A stretch of DNA of 48,161 nt from Promethearchaeota archaeon. GTDB taxonomy: Archaea; Asgardarchaeota; Lokiarchaeia; Sigyniarchaeales; SOKP01. Positions 35,113 through 43,693 of the stretch are shown here, piece after piece (position 1 is the first letter of the stretch; each line of letters opens with the position of its first letter). The notes beneath the pieces were generated by a model that searched no databases, was not told where the DNA came from, and was given only the letters and a program-made list of their open reading frames with translations. Both the position numbers and the translations under genes were made by a program. The stretch is from NCBI GenBank assembly GCA_019058425.1, contig JAHPYZ010000031.1:1-48161 (forward strand), read 5' to 3'.

Positions 35113-35313
35113 CTGACTCAAGTTCGTGAAAAATCTGATATTGATGTACAAGTCAAGGAGAATAAACAACAAAAAATTGAAATAATAGTAAATGATGAAA
35201 ATGTTGATAATTTGCTTGGAGATCTAAATCCAAGATATTTCGAGGAAATTATGAATTTGAAAAAAACAAATCAAAAATTTTGGGGAAAATATGGAAAATA
35301 TTTTTTGAGTTAG
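35113..35313 (+). CDS. Small ORF 1 of the radical SAM locus (66 aa, CTG start)
   Basis: The frame is open from just after a TGA at 35104-35106 to TAG 35311-35313, and CTG 35113 is the first plausible initiator, behind an SD-like AAGTGA. The product is charged at the N-terminus (TQVREKSDIDVQVKENKQQK), has an NLLGDLNPRYFEE centre and an aromatic end, FWGKYGKYFLS. A lysine-rich leader followed by a short aromatic C-terminal part would suit a peptide precursor. No family recognised. The non-ATG start is unusual but repeated in the next small ORFs. An internal ATG (35248) would leave only 21 residues. Confidence 0.5.
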   Translation: MTQVREKSDIDVQVKENKQQKIEIIVNDENVDNLLGDLNPRYFEEIMNLKKTNQKFWGKYGKYFLS

Positions 35314-35382
35314 ACTTATGGGTTTTTATTTATTAATTAGTACTTCGAAACTTTAAATCCAAGTTTACTGTTTGTAGGCAAC

Positions 35383-35458
35383 AGTGAGAGAAATGGGCGA
35401 ATCAATGGAGAGCTCGGTTGTTATTATAAAAATAGCAATACGGGCTCTCTTTTTCACT
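35383..35458 (+). ncRNA. Structured RNA / terminator-like hairpin in the radical SAM locus
   Basis: GAGAGCTCG (35408-35416) pairs with CGGGCTCTC (35441-35449), 9 bp with one G-U. TTGTTATT (35418-35425) pairs with AATAGCAA (35431-35438), 8 bp with one G-U, around a five-base loop. An outer AGTGA/TCACT pair (35383-35387, 35454-35458) could close the whole, and TTTTT follows the main stem. This is the most GC-rich non-coding stretch in the region. It lies between small ORF 1 and small ORF 2, fitting a terminator, a processing site or a riboswitch-like element. No known riboswitch consensus recognised. Confidence 0.6.
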
Positions 35459-35534
35459 CTAAAATATTATAAAATTAACCTGTTTATACTTGAAATTCAA
35501 AAAAAGTTAGCATGAATAAGAGAGGTGATAAAAT

Positions 35535-35801
35535 CTGACCGAAAGTAAGAAAAATATGATACCTAATTCCAAGGAATTCTTCTATGTATTTAATGAAGAA
35601 GAACACATAGAGTTAGGTGAGAATATAAATCCCAATATTCCATTTATAAGAAATGATATAAAGGGCAGAAAAAATTCATTTGTTAAAACAGAAATTGACT
35701 TAATAGCGAAAAAAAGAGGATTAAAGAGATGGAAACAATCATTGGGTTATTATAACTTGCATCCAGAGAAATTTAAATTTCGATTAAGGAATTTAAAATA
35801 A
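35535..35801 (+). CDS. Small ORF 2 of the radical SAM locus (88 aa, CTG start)
   Basis: A strong SD (AGAGGTGA, 35521-35528) sits six bases before CTG 35535, and a TAA at 35529-35531 blocks any earlier start. The alternative is ATG 35556, which has no SD. The product starts TESKKNMIPNSKEFFYVFNE and is acidic in the middle (EEEHIELGENINPNIPF). It is strongly basic at the C-terminus (KKRGLKRWKQ, KFKFRLRNLK). No cysteines, no signal peptide. No family recognised. It lies 20 bp ahead of small ORF 3. Confidence 0.6.
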   Translation: MTESKKNMIPNSKEFFYVFNEEEHIELGENINPNIPFIRNDIKGRKNSFVKTEIDLIAKKRGLKRWKQSLGYYNLHPEKFKFRLRNLK

Positions 35802-35821
35802 TAAACAAGAGGTGACTGAAA

Positions 35822-35986
35822 ATAGCACAAGATTTAGAAAAGCAAAAAGAACCTATTATATTGGAAGAAATTATAATTGTTGAAGAAAATCCTATGAAAG
35901 AGGGGGAACAAATTGAGGAAACTAAAGTAATAATAAAGGAGAAACCATATAAAAACTGTGATATTGAAATTATTTGGAGATCTTAA
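35822..35986 (+). CDS. Small ORF 3 of the radical SAM locus (54 aa, apparent ATA start)
   Basis: A perfect GAGGTGA (35809-35815) is followed after six bases by ATA 35822 and an open frame of 54 codons. A TGA at 35813-35815 closes the frame upstream, and CTG 35816 would be too close to the SD. The product begins AQDLEKQKEPIILEEIIIVE, is very acidic and ends YKNCDIEIIWRS. The long acidic part with a short end containing Cys and Trp looks like a leader plus core layout of a modified peptide. This is inference. An ATG start exists only inside (ENPM). Confidence 0.5.
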   Translation: MAQDLEKQKEPIILEEIIIVEENPMKEGEQIEETKVIIKEKPYKNCDIEIIWRS

Positions 35987-36101
35987 ATTTCACCATTAAA
36001 ACGTAAAATCTTTTTAAAACATGTAAAAATATTTACTATAATGTAACAAAATAGTATAGTTACAAACTACTATATTTAAAAGCGAAATTCAAAATTTTGA
36101 G

Positions 36102-36350
36102 GTGATAAAAATACCAGATATTAAATTAGACCAATCTATTGAGAAACGTCTTATAGAAAAACATGGAAAAAAAAATGGCAAAATAATTGCTGAATGTATG
36201 GAGGATTGTATGGCTGCAGGAAAAGAAGGAGATGAATTAAAAACTTGTATCCAGAATTGTATTAATCAGAAACTTGAAGCTGAAGAAGCTGCAAAAATAA
36301 ATGTAGATTCGATTTATAGTCTTATGGGACATTGGGTTACAGTAGGCTAA
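36102..36350 (+). CDS. Small ORF 4: twin CX3C mini-protein next to radical SAM gene
   Basis: 82 residues if read from GTG 36102, but that GTG lies inside the SD GAGGTGA. By analogy with ORF 3 the true start may be ATA 36111, giving PDIKLDQSIEKRLIEKHGK. The centre has two CX3C motifs, ECMEDC and TCIQNC, 12 residues apart on helix-forming sequence. They could make a helical hairpin with two disulfides or a metal site. The tail INVDSIYSLMGHWVTVG is short, aromatic and glycine-ended. It is the last small ORF, 120 bp before the cobalamin-type radical SAM gene, so it is the most likely substrate or partner of that enzyme. No family recognised; the CX3C spacing resembles small Tim chaperones only superficially. 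Confidence 0.7.
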   Translation: MIKIPDIKLDQSIEKRLIEKHGKKNGKIIAECMEDCMAAGKEGDELKTCIQNCINQKLEAEEAAKINVDSIYSLMGHWVTVG

Positions 36351-36470
36351 TGAGACTATATTGAAAATGATTATTATTTTTCCAATTTTTTTTTCCTAAT
36401 CTCTATTATATATCACTATGAGATTCATGTTGTAGAAATTAAGATTTCAATCATTTAAAATTGTAAAAAT

Positions 36471-38708
36471 ATGAAAGAGAAAGCGTTAGATATACTGATG
36501 GTATTTCCTTCTGGTGGAGATTTGTACTTCACTAATTTTTCCTATCATTTGGGGGCAGCCTATATCATTGCTTATTTAAGAGAACATGATTTCAAGACTG
36601 AAATGTATATCTCGAATGAATCTTATAATGTTGAAGAATCTGTAAAGAGAATTTTGAACTCTTCACCGAAAATAGTTGGATTCTCTGTTTATGAAACTAA
36701 CTTTTTGCAATGTGTGTTATTAAGTAAATGTTTAAAGAGGTATAATTCAGATATTATAATCATATTCGGAGGTCCTACTCCTAGTGTTCAATCTAAAGAA
36801 ATTTTAGAAAGTATCAGCAGTGTCGATTTATGTGTTAGAGGGGAAGGAGAAGAAACCCTCGTTGAATTATTACTAGCTTTCTCTGATGCTAATTTCAAAT
36901 TAAGTCAAACAAGTCTTTTTGATATTAAAGGAGTAACTTTTAGGAATAATAATAAAAGTATAATTAATCCAGATCGAAATGTTCTGCTTTCGAATAGGTT
37001 TAATAAACATTATTTAGATTTATATCCATCTCCTTATCTTTCGAAGGTTATTCCGATATCTAAAGCATTTCCAACAGGAATTATTACCACCAGAGGATGT
37101 AATCAAAATTGTATTTACTGTAACTGTGCAGTCATGAGTAAAAGGAACATTTTTTTTCACTCGATAGAGAGAGTGATTGAAGAATTAGCATTTATTAACA
37201 AAAATCAAAATTTTTTGCATCCTGTTCCTGTTAATGATGATACTTTTACATTAATACCATCACGAGCAAAAAAAATTTGTGAAGCGCTAATTGAAAATGA
37301 TATACATATACCTTTAATTTGCACTACTCGCTGTGATACAGTTAACGAGGAATTATTAGATTTAATGAAACAAGCTGGTTTTGTTTCAATAGGATTTTCA
37401 CTAGAAAGTGCAGTTCCGAGAGTTTTAAAAACAATTGGCAAGGTTAATCCCCCTGAAAGTAAAAATTCGAATAATTTTGAGAAAGAAATTAAATTTATTG
37501 AAAAACTAAAAAGTATGACAACGTATGCTAAAAAGATTGGTATCGGAAAAGTATTTGTAAGTATTATGATTGGTTTACCTGGTGAATCAATTCATGATGC
37601 CCAAAAAACTATAGAATTTATAGACAAGTTAGATATTGATTTTTATACCCATAATCTTTTTCATATTTTTAAAGGCACACCAATTTATCAAAACTTTAGG
37701 AAATACGGTTATAAAATTAATCAGATGGGCCAGAAAAATAAAGTTCATATAAGAAATAATTTTCCATTTGACATTTATAAAGTAAAGATGCATCCGAAAT
37801 GCGCAAGAATAGAAAATAACGAGATAGCTGATTATAATAGTCTAAAAATTTTGTCATTAGTTACGACAAGATTGAAAGAGAAAAACTTTTTTGATAACCT
37901 TATCCTCAATTCTGAGATTCTTAAACCTTCACTTGTAGAATGGCTACAAAAAAATCTTGCTCTAAATGGAGCTATCATACAAATTTATTCAGATAAAATG
38001 AAATTTCTTGAATTTCATGAGAAAAATAGACAAATCCTATATAATGAGTATTCACCATCATTGAATTATGAATCATATTATTGGAAACACCAGAATGATA
38101 TATTTATTTTAGAATCTGGAAGGAATGCTTTATTCGATCAACAGATTGGGTTGAATATTACATTAAAGAATACAAATCTAGTTTTAGAAGATTATTCGAA
38201 AGGTTTTGATAATATTCATTATTCAATTGGAACAGATAATACCCCAATGGACACTAAAGCGCTTTATAGTCTTCTAACTGAAATTTCAAAGAGCAAGGAC
38301 ATATTTAATTATCTCTTTAATAGTAATCCTTTACCTCAATTTCAGCAATTATGTCGTTGGACAAAGAATCAAGCAAATTGTCACACATTAGAGACTGCTA
38401 TAATTGGAAATGATAATTCTATTAGAATTTGTTGGAATTCAGATCCTATAGGACAAATTGGAAGTTCTTTTTCTGATATTAAACAGAATCTAGATCATTT
38501 AAAAGATAAAAATATAGAAAGAAGAAAATGTCTTGGGTGTAGAGAAAAAGAAAATTGTATTAAATGTTTATTTCCATATCCCTTGTCAATTGAGAAATAT
38601 TGTGAATATAAAAAGAAATATAATACAATTGAACCTTCTGAATTTATTAACAAGTTCAATGTGGTAAAAGATTTTTTATTCAAGCCAATAAATCCTTTTG
38701 AGTTCTAA
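36471..38708 (+). CDS. Cobalamin-binding-type radical SAM protein with cysteine-rich C-terminus
   Basis: A 745-residue enzyme. Residues about 5-135 form a B12-binding-like Rossmann domain (ILMVFPSGGD, KIVGFSVYETN, IIIIFGGPTPS), lacking a clear DxHxxG histidine motif, as in many class B enzymes. The radical SAM core begins with GCNQNCIYC (C210, C214, C217) and runs to about 440 (VSIMIGLPGES, FKGTPIYQNF). A long unassigned region follows. The C-terminus has a SPASM-like cysteine group, C687-x2-C690-x5-C696-x2-C699 and C711 (RKCLGCREKENCIKC), likely binding an auxiliary Fe-S cluster. Such tails are typical of radical SAM enzymes acting on peptides. Together with the four small ORFs upstream this suggests a peptide-modifying enzyme; substrate and reaction are inferred. 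Confidence 0.85.
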   Translation: MKEKALDILMVFPSGGDLYFTNFSYHLGAAYIIAYLREHDFKTEMYISNESYNVEESVKRILNSSPKIVGFSVYETNFLQCVLLSKCLKRYNSDIIIIFGGPTPSVQSKEILESISSVDLCVRGEGEETLVELLLAFSDANFKLSQTSLFDIKGVTFRNNNKSIINPDRNVLLSNRFNKHYLDLYPSPYLSKVIPISKAFPTGIITTRGCNQNCIYCNCAVMSKRNIFFHSIERVIEELAFINKNQNFLHPVPVNDDTFTLIPSRAKKICEALIENDIHIPLICTTRCDTVNEELLDLMKQAGFVSIGFSLESAVPRVLKTIGKVNPPESKNSNNFEKEIKFIEKLKSMTTYAKKIGIGKVFVSIMIGLPGESIHDAQKTIEFIDKLDIDFYTHNLFHIFKGTPIYQNFRKYGYKINQMGQKNKVHIRNNFPFDIYKVKMHPKCARIENNEIADYNSLKILSLVTTRLKEKNFFDNLILNSEILKPSLVEWLQKNLALNGAIIQIYSDKMKFLEFHEKNRQILYNEYSPSLNYESYYWKHQNDIFILESGRNALFDQQIGLNITLKNTNLVLEDYSKGFDNIHYSIGTDNTPMDTKALYSLLTEISKSKDIFNYLFNSNPLPQFQQLCRWTKNQANCHTLETAIIGNDNSIRICWNSDPIGQIGSSFSDIKQNLDHLKDKNIERRKCLGCREKENCIKCLFPYPLSIEKYCEYKKKYNTIEPSEFINKFNVVKDFLFKPINPFEF

Positions 38709-38854
38709 TATATCCATTAAACTTAAAATTTAATTAAATACAAAAGAAAGCTTTTACAAAGTCTTTTAAGCAAAATTTTCTTCTTTTCTTTAAAAGAAAT
38801 TCCCTCTGAAAAGTCATCAAATTCTATATTTTAATTCATAAATGGAGAAATCTT

Positions 38855-40918
38855 TTGCTCGATTCAACATCTAAAGAATTAGGTCGTATAAGCCATCTAA
38901 TGCAACAAGCCAGATTTGAAAAAGCACTTGAACTAATTAGAATTCTTGAAAAGAGGGAAACTAATACTCCCAAAGATAAATTATCACTATTGGTTTTAAA
39001 AGGAAAGATATTTTGCTATAAAGAGCAATACAAACAAGCTGTAGAGTTAGGAGAACAAGCTTATGAGTGGAGTCAAAAGCTAGAATCTATATCTCACTCT
39101 TTTGATTCTCTCCTTATCACAGCTCATACTGCATATCTTGGGAAATTAGAACAAGCCTATAATAAAGTCAAAGAAGCGAAGAAATCCATCAAATTAATTT
39201 CAGAAGATACTGCTGTAGATGTTCCAAAAATGGAAGCAGATTTACTACTCATTAAAATGGTTGTTTACCACTATAGAACAGATCACACTAAAGCATTAAA
39301 GTTAGCAAAACAATGGTTGTCTCTACGAGAAAACCTAGGCGAAAAACTTGAGTTTTCACGTATTTATAATCTATTAGTAGATATTTATCTATTACAAAAC
39401 AATCCTAATATGGCTTTAGATTACGCTCTGAAGAGTTTAGAATTGCAAAAGGAATTAGAAAATCCAATAGGCATCGCTACAAGCCTTAATTTCGTTGGAC
39501 TGAGTTATTTCCGTAAGGGTGATTTCGATCAAGCTTTAGAGTTTTGCAAGCAAAGCCTCAATATAAAGATTATTAGTGTTTCAACCAAACTTTCATCATT
39601 ACATCTTTTAGGTGCTATATATAAAGAGAAAGGTTATATAGATAGAACTTTAAGATATTATAGCCGTGCAGCAAAACTTGCTGAAGAGGAGGAATATATC
39701 GAAGATTTCATAGAAAATACAGTGGGAATTGGCGCTACTTATAGAATGAAAAGAGATTTTGATCAAGCTGTAAAATATCTTAAACAAAGTTTAGATCTTT
39801 CTGAAAAATTCAATAATTCATACGGAATGAGTTCATCGCTTTTTTATTTGATTCTTGTATATTTAGATAAGGGATATCTTGAAAAAGCTTATTCATACAT
39901 GGAACAGCTAGAAGAATTTGCAAAAAATAATGAAAGTGATGTATTTAAACAATTGAATATGATAGCAAAAGCCCTCGTCTTGAAAAGAGGCGGACGGGTA
40001 AGAAATATAACTGAAGCTGAAGACTTATTAATAGAAGTCGTAAAAGATGAATATGCTATTCCTCAATTATCCCTTCTAGCAATAGTCAATCTCTGTGACC
40101 TATATTTAGAGGAATTAAGTATTACTAACAATATTGAAATTTTAGAAGATATATATCCTCTCATCTCTCGAATTCTTAAAATAGCGAAAAAACAAAACTC
40201 ATATTTATGGCTAACTGAGACTAAATTATTACAAACTAAAATGGCACTTATTAGGATGGAAGTTGAGGAAGCAGAGCTTTTATTAACACAAGCACAACAA
40301 ATCGCAGAATTACATGGACTTGATTTATTAGCTATAAAAATCTCTAGTGATCATGACATTTTACTAGAACAATTAAGTGATTGGAATAATCTTAAAAGAA
40401 CAAATGCCCCCATATCAGAACGGATAAAACTTGCTTCCTTTGAAGGAGTTATCAATCTTATGAAGGGAAAAAGTGTAATAGAAACTCCAAAATTAACTCA
40501 CGAAACCCCCATATTACTTTTAATTATTGCAGAAGGTGGGCTTCCTCTTTTTTCTAATCCATTTTTAGAGGATTGGCAATTTGAAGATGACTTAATAAGT
40601 GGATTTTTGACAGCTTTTAATACTTTCAGCGGAGAACTCTTTGAAAAAAAACTTGATAGAGCTAAATTTGGTGAATATACTATACTTATGCATCCAATAA
40701 GTTCATTTTCAATATGTTATTTATTCAAAGGCCAAACTTATCTTGCAAAACAAAAATTAGATCGATTTGTCGAACAGATCCAAAAATCAAATTCTATCTG
40801 GAAATCTATGAATAATTTTTATAAAAATAACAGGACAATTAATTTAACAGAACATCCCTCACTTGAAACTTTGATTAATAAAATCTTCTTGGGAAGAATA
40901 CCTGAATTAAATGTATGA
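38855..40918 (+). CDS. TPR protein with C-terminal longin-like domain (paralog 3)
   Basis: A 687-residue relative of the proteins at 24586 and 26585, starting at TTG 38855 (LDSTSKELGRISHLMQQARF). An ATG at 38842 is in another frame. Seven or more TPR-like repeats are seen (for example NPNMALDYALKSLELQKE, DFDQALEFCKQSLNIK, DFDQAVKYLKQSLDLSEK), more regular than in the other copies. The C-terminal domain has the same pattern: ILLLIIAEGGLPLFSNPF, LISGFLTAFNTFSGELF, FSICYLFKGQTYLAKQKLDR. It converges with a wHTH-TPR gene 29 bp away, and two GTPase genes follow beyond that, repeating the neighbourhood seen at 20-32 kb. Confidence 0.8.
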   Translation: MLDSTSKELGRISHLMQQARFEKALELIRILEKRETNTPKDKLSLLVLKGKIFCYKEQYKQAVELGEQAYEWSQKLESISHSFDSLLITAHTAYLGKLEQAYNKVKEAKKSIKLISEDTAVDVPKMEADLLLIKMVVYHYRTDHTKALKLAKQWLSLRENLGEKLEFSRIYNLLVDIYLLQNNPNMALDYALKSLELQKELENPIGIATSLNFVGLSYFRKGDFDQALEFCKQSLNIKIISVSTKLSSLHLLGAIYKEKGYIDRTLRYYSRAAKLAEEEEYIEDFIENTVGIGATYRMKRDFDQAVKYLKQSLDLSEKFNNSYGMSSSLFYLILVYLDKGYLEKAYSYMEQLEEFAKNNESDVFKQLNMIAKALVLKRGGRVRNITEAEDLLIEVVKDEYAIPQLSLLAIVNLCDLYLEELSITNNIEILEDIYPLISRILKIAKKQNSYLWLTETKLLQTKMALIRMEVEEAELLLTQAQQIAELHGLDLLAIKISSDHDILLEQLSDWNNLKRTNAPISERIKLASFEGVINLMKGKSVIETPKLTHETPILLLIIAEGGLPLFSNPFLEDWQFEDDLISGFLTAFNTFSGELFEKKLDRAKFGEYTILMHPISSFSICYLFKGQTYLAKQKLDRFVEQIQKSNSIWKSMNNFYKNNRTINLTEHPSLETLINKIFLGRIPELNV

Positions 40919-40947
40919 CTAAATTAAAGTACAGTAAGATAAAACTT

Positions 40948-42876
40948 TCAGAATTCAGCTTCCAGTTGTTCTATCTCTGCGAGGAACAGAGTAGCAATTG
41001 TGCTCCATCTAGTTTTTGTCTCTTGATCTAAAGAAGATTCTTCAATAACTTCTAATCCTTTTTGGAAGTATTCCATCGCTAAATCATAATTTTCTAATTC
41101 CTTATAACATATCCCTAATTTAATATATGTCTGGTACACATACCAATCATCACTGCTTATCTCAATGGACTTTTGAAATTCATTAATAGCAGTTTTATAA
41201 TCAGTGAAGTACATAAGAATTTCTCCATATGTGTCATGATATGTAGCATTATCTGGCTCACTTTTTATAAGATTTTGAATAGTTTCTAAAGATTCTTTTT
41301 TGCGATTTAACAGTTGTAACCAGAAGGCTTTATAATTAAGAAGATCATTATTATTAGGATATTTTTCAATTAAGGTCTCGATAGTTTCCAATCCTGCTTC
41401 GATTTTCTTCATTTCCTTAAGAACATATGCTCTTTTTGTTTGAATATTTATTTCTTCTTTAGGAAACACTGAAAGCATTTTATCTAGAACAGTTAATCCT
41501 TCTTTATATTCACCTATATCAATTAAAATTCTGCTTTTAGAATAATATAAATCAGAATTTTTGGGTCTTAATTTTATTGCTTTTTCAATTTCCATAAGAG
41601 TATCCCTTGCCTTATTCGTTTTTACTGGATAATTGATTTCTACCAGCTCAAAAAATTTCGTTTGGATTTCATGCCAAATCAAACCTTCCAATTTATCATA
41701 AGTATCGAGTAACTTTCTCTCTCTTTCGATTTTATAAGCTAAATAGTTAATATAATCTGGTAACAAATCTCTTAATGATTCCCTTAGACCATTATCAAAA
41801 AGAGTACCACAAATTTCATCCAAAATGCTTATAACTGTGCTTTCCATTGTTAAAGGTGATACTTCTTCAGGGGTTTCCTCATATAAATTATTCAAATATG
41901 AAAACCTCGTTATATGATCCTCAACAATAGCATTAAGCATTCTTTCTATTTTTTCATTTACTTGAAAGTAGAACAATTTCTCACTAGCTACATCTAATTT
42001 GAAGAATTTAATGGGAAAAATACTCTCTTCCACAATTCTAAGAATAACAAAGTTAAGTTTAACTAGATTAATGTCATATTTGTTAGAAAATTCCTCTGGA
42101 GAGATATATTTAGGAAATCGATCTGGATGATTAATAGAGAGATAAAGTATAACTTTATCATATTCATCTTCACTATCTAAAGTTGATTTAACTTTTTCAT
42201 AAGGCAGTTTTAACTTGTTGTTCAAAAACCGAAATTTAATATCATTATCTTTTATCTTATATTGTTTAAAGAAGCTGGTTGTCTTTTTGGTGATTTCTTT
42301 AATCCGCTTACCTTCTTCTTCTAAGATTGATTGCCTGTCTAAATCATATAATCTGAGCATATTTGAATATTCTGTTTTACCCAATCTAGTAATTCTGTAT
42401 TCTTTTTCCTCCTTTTTTACAAAAGTTTTATCCAATAATGAATTTAAATTCTTAGATAGCGAAGATTGATTGATTGAAAGAGGCGGCTCAAGAAAGTCCG
42501 ACCATTTACAATAATTATTGTTATACACCATCCATAGAATCCAGTGATCGTAGTTTCTTCTTCGGAGGATTGCATCGGGAGGGTAACTTAATTTTCGCTT
42601 TTTTTGTCTTGCTTCAGAAAGTTCATAATACCTATCCTTACCTTTTGATGTAATTTTATATTGATTGAATGTACTTTTTTCTATATATCCTCTATTCTTA
42701 AGTCTGTTTAAGTAGATTGATAAGGTTGAATGTTTTACCTTCTCTTTAAGATTTGCCCAAGTACAAGCCTCATTATTGTTCAATATCCACAATATGATAA
42801 ATTCGTAGTTTGGCTTACCAAAAATAGGTTTTATTATTTCTTCAGGAGGATAATTACATGTAGAAACCACAGGCAA
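40948..42876 (-). CDS. Tandem winged-helix plus TPR protein (paralog 3)
   Basis: A 642-residue third full member. wHTH1 (about 22-85) is shorter than in the paralogs, with EKVKHSTLSIYLNRLKNRGY replacing the usual EKPLE insert. wHTH2 (about 108-175) keeps WILWMVYNNNYCKWSDF and SSLSKNLNSLLDK. The middle region keeps YDLDRQSILEEEGKRI and the C-terminal TPRs keep NATYHDTYGEILMYFTDYKTAI. The variation is in the first DNA-binding unit while the second is kept, suggesting each paralog recognises a common half-site plus a private one (inference). Divergent from the GTPase pair at 43136, with dispersed repeat copy B between them. Confidence 0.8.
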   Translation of the reverse strand: MPVVSTCNYPPEEIIKPIFGKPNYEFIILWILNNNEACTWANLKEKVKHSTLSIYLNRLKNRGYIEKSTFNQYKITSKGKDRYYELSEARQKKRKLSYPPDAILRRRNYDHWILWMVYNNNYCKWSDFLEPPLSINQSSLSKNLNSLLDKTFVKKEEKEYRITRLGKTEYSNMLRLYDLDRQSILEEEGKRIKEITKKTTSFFKQYKIKDNDIKFRFLNNKLKLPYEKVKSTLDSEDEYDKVILYLSINHPDRFPKYISPEEFSNKYDINLVKLNFVILRIVEESIFPIKFFKLDVASEKLFYFQVNEKIERMLNAIVEDHITRFSYLNNLYEETPEEVSPLTMESTVISILDEICGTLFDNGLRESLRDLLPDYINYLAYKIERERKLLDTYDKLEGLIWHEIQTKFFELVEINYPVKTNKARDTLMEIEKAIKLRPKNSDLYYSKSRILIDIGEYKEGLTVLDKMLSVFPKEEINIQTKRAYVLKEMKKIEAGLETIETLIEKYPNNNDLLNYKAFWLQLLNRKKESLETIQNLIKSEPDNATYHDTYGEILMYFTDYKTAINEFQKSIEISSDDWYVYQTYIKLGICYKELENYDLAMEYFQKGLEVIEESSLDQETKTRWSTIATLFLAEIEQLEAEF

Positions 42877-42931
42877 AACTCTTAATTTTATATGCTTTAA
42901 TATAATAATTAACGAGAATCTATTTATACTT

Positions 42932-42984
42932 TATGGTCCATTGTTAATCCAAGACTCCACTTAGACTTTTAAAGATTAAACTAT
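42932..42984. repeat. Dispersed 53-bp element, copy B
   Basis: TTTATGGTCCAT, AAGACTCCACTTAGACTTT and AAACTAT, matching copy A at 35005-35057, again with AGACT twice 11 bp apart. It lies in the divergent region between the wHTH-TPR gene and a GTPase gene, the place where an operator for either would be expected. Confidence 0.5.
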
Positions 42985-43060
42985 CTATGTATCAAAAAAT
43001 CTGTAAAATAATTTTTTTTTATTTTTCCCATTTTTACTGAATTTTATTAATGAATAAAAC

Positions 43061-43105
43061 AAAATTTTTATATTACTCTAAATCTAATTTTACATTAATT
43101 ATAGT
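43061..43105 (+). promoter_or_regulatory. Conserved GTPase-gene promoter, copy 3
   Basis: AAAATTTTTATATTACTCTA followed by AATCTAATTTTACATTAATT corresponds closely to the region at 28584. It includes a TATA-like TTTTTATATTA about 70 bp before the GTPase start. A weaker form (CTAATCTTATTTTAAATAAT) occurs before the next GTPase at 43808. Confidence 0.5.
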
Positions 43106-43135
43106 TGCCAACAATATTTCTACAACCGTATGTAT

Positions 43136-43693
43136 ATGAACGATATAGGTTCAAGATTTAGATTCAAAATTACAGTCATAGGGGATGGAAGGGTTGGTAA
43201 GACTTCCCTGATTCAAAAGTTTACACAAGGATCCTTTCAGGAAGAGTATCTTAAGACAATAGGCGCACAATTTTCAGTTTATGATAAAGAAATAAATCAA
43301 GATAAAATCAGACTAATATTCTGGGATATTGCTGGTCAAAATGATTTCAATTTTGCACGTCCCTCATTTTTTAAAAACAGTAGAGCTGCTATAATTGTAT
43401 ATAGTCTCGAGGAAAATGATCTTGGTAAGGAAAGTTTTAATCATATTTCAAAATGGCATGAGGACATCATTAAATTCTGTGGAAATGTTCCTGTCGTTCT
43501 ATTCGCTAATAAAGCTGATTTAATAGACGAAAACGGTTTAAATAAATCTGAAATCCAAGAATTAGTCAATAATCGAAATTTGTTTAGATATTTTATAACC
43601 TCCGCAAAAACAGGTTACGGAGTTATTGAAGCGTTCAATACTATTATTGACGAATTATACCGCAATTCTAAAGCATTATCAGCAGAATTGTAG
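43136..43693 (+). CDS. Rab/Ras-like small GTPase (paralog 3)
   Basis: 185 residues from ATG 43136 (MNDIGSRFRFK); the next paralog starts MSDTGSKFRFK, so this ATG is preferred to the one two codons upstream. G1 GDGRVGKT (16-23), KTIGAQF switch I, G3 WDIAGQ followed by ND, G4 NKAD, G5 TSAK. The arginine in the P-loop occupies the position of Ras Gly13, shared only with the following paralog. The tail KALSAEL has no cysteine. It is the first of a tandem pair, with about 115 bp between the genes; each has its own upstream AT-rich promoter-like region. Confidence 0.93.
   Translation: MNDIGSRFRFKITVIGDGRVGKTSLIQKFTQGSFQEEYLKTIGAQFSVYDKEINQDKIRLIFWDIAGQNDFNFARPSFFKNSRAAIIVYSLEENDLGKESFNHISKWHEDIIKFCGNVPVVLFANKADLIDENGLNKSEIQELVNNRNLFRYFITSAKTGYGVIEAFNTIIDELYRNSKALSAEL

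Noticed and set aside
36102..36350. True homolog of mitochondrial small Tim proteins
   Set aside because: Only the CX3C spacing matches; the rest of the sequence and the context (radical SAM gene) do not support it.
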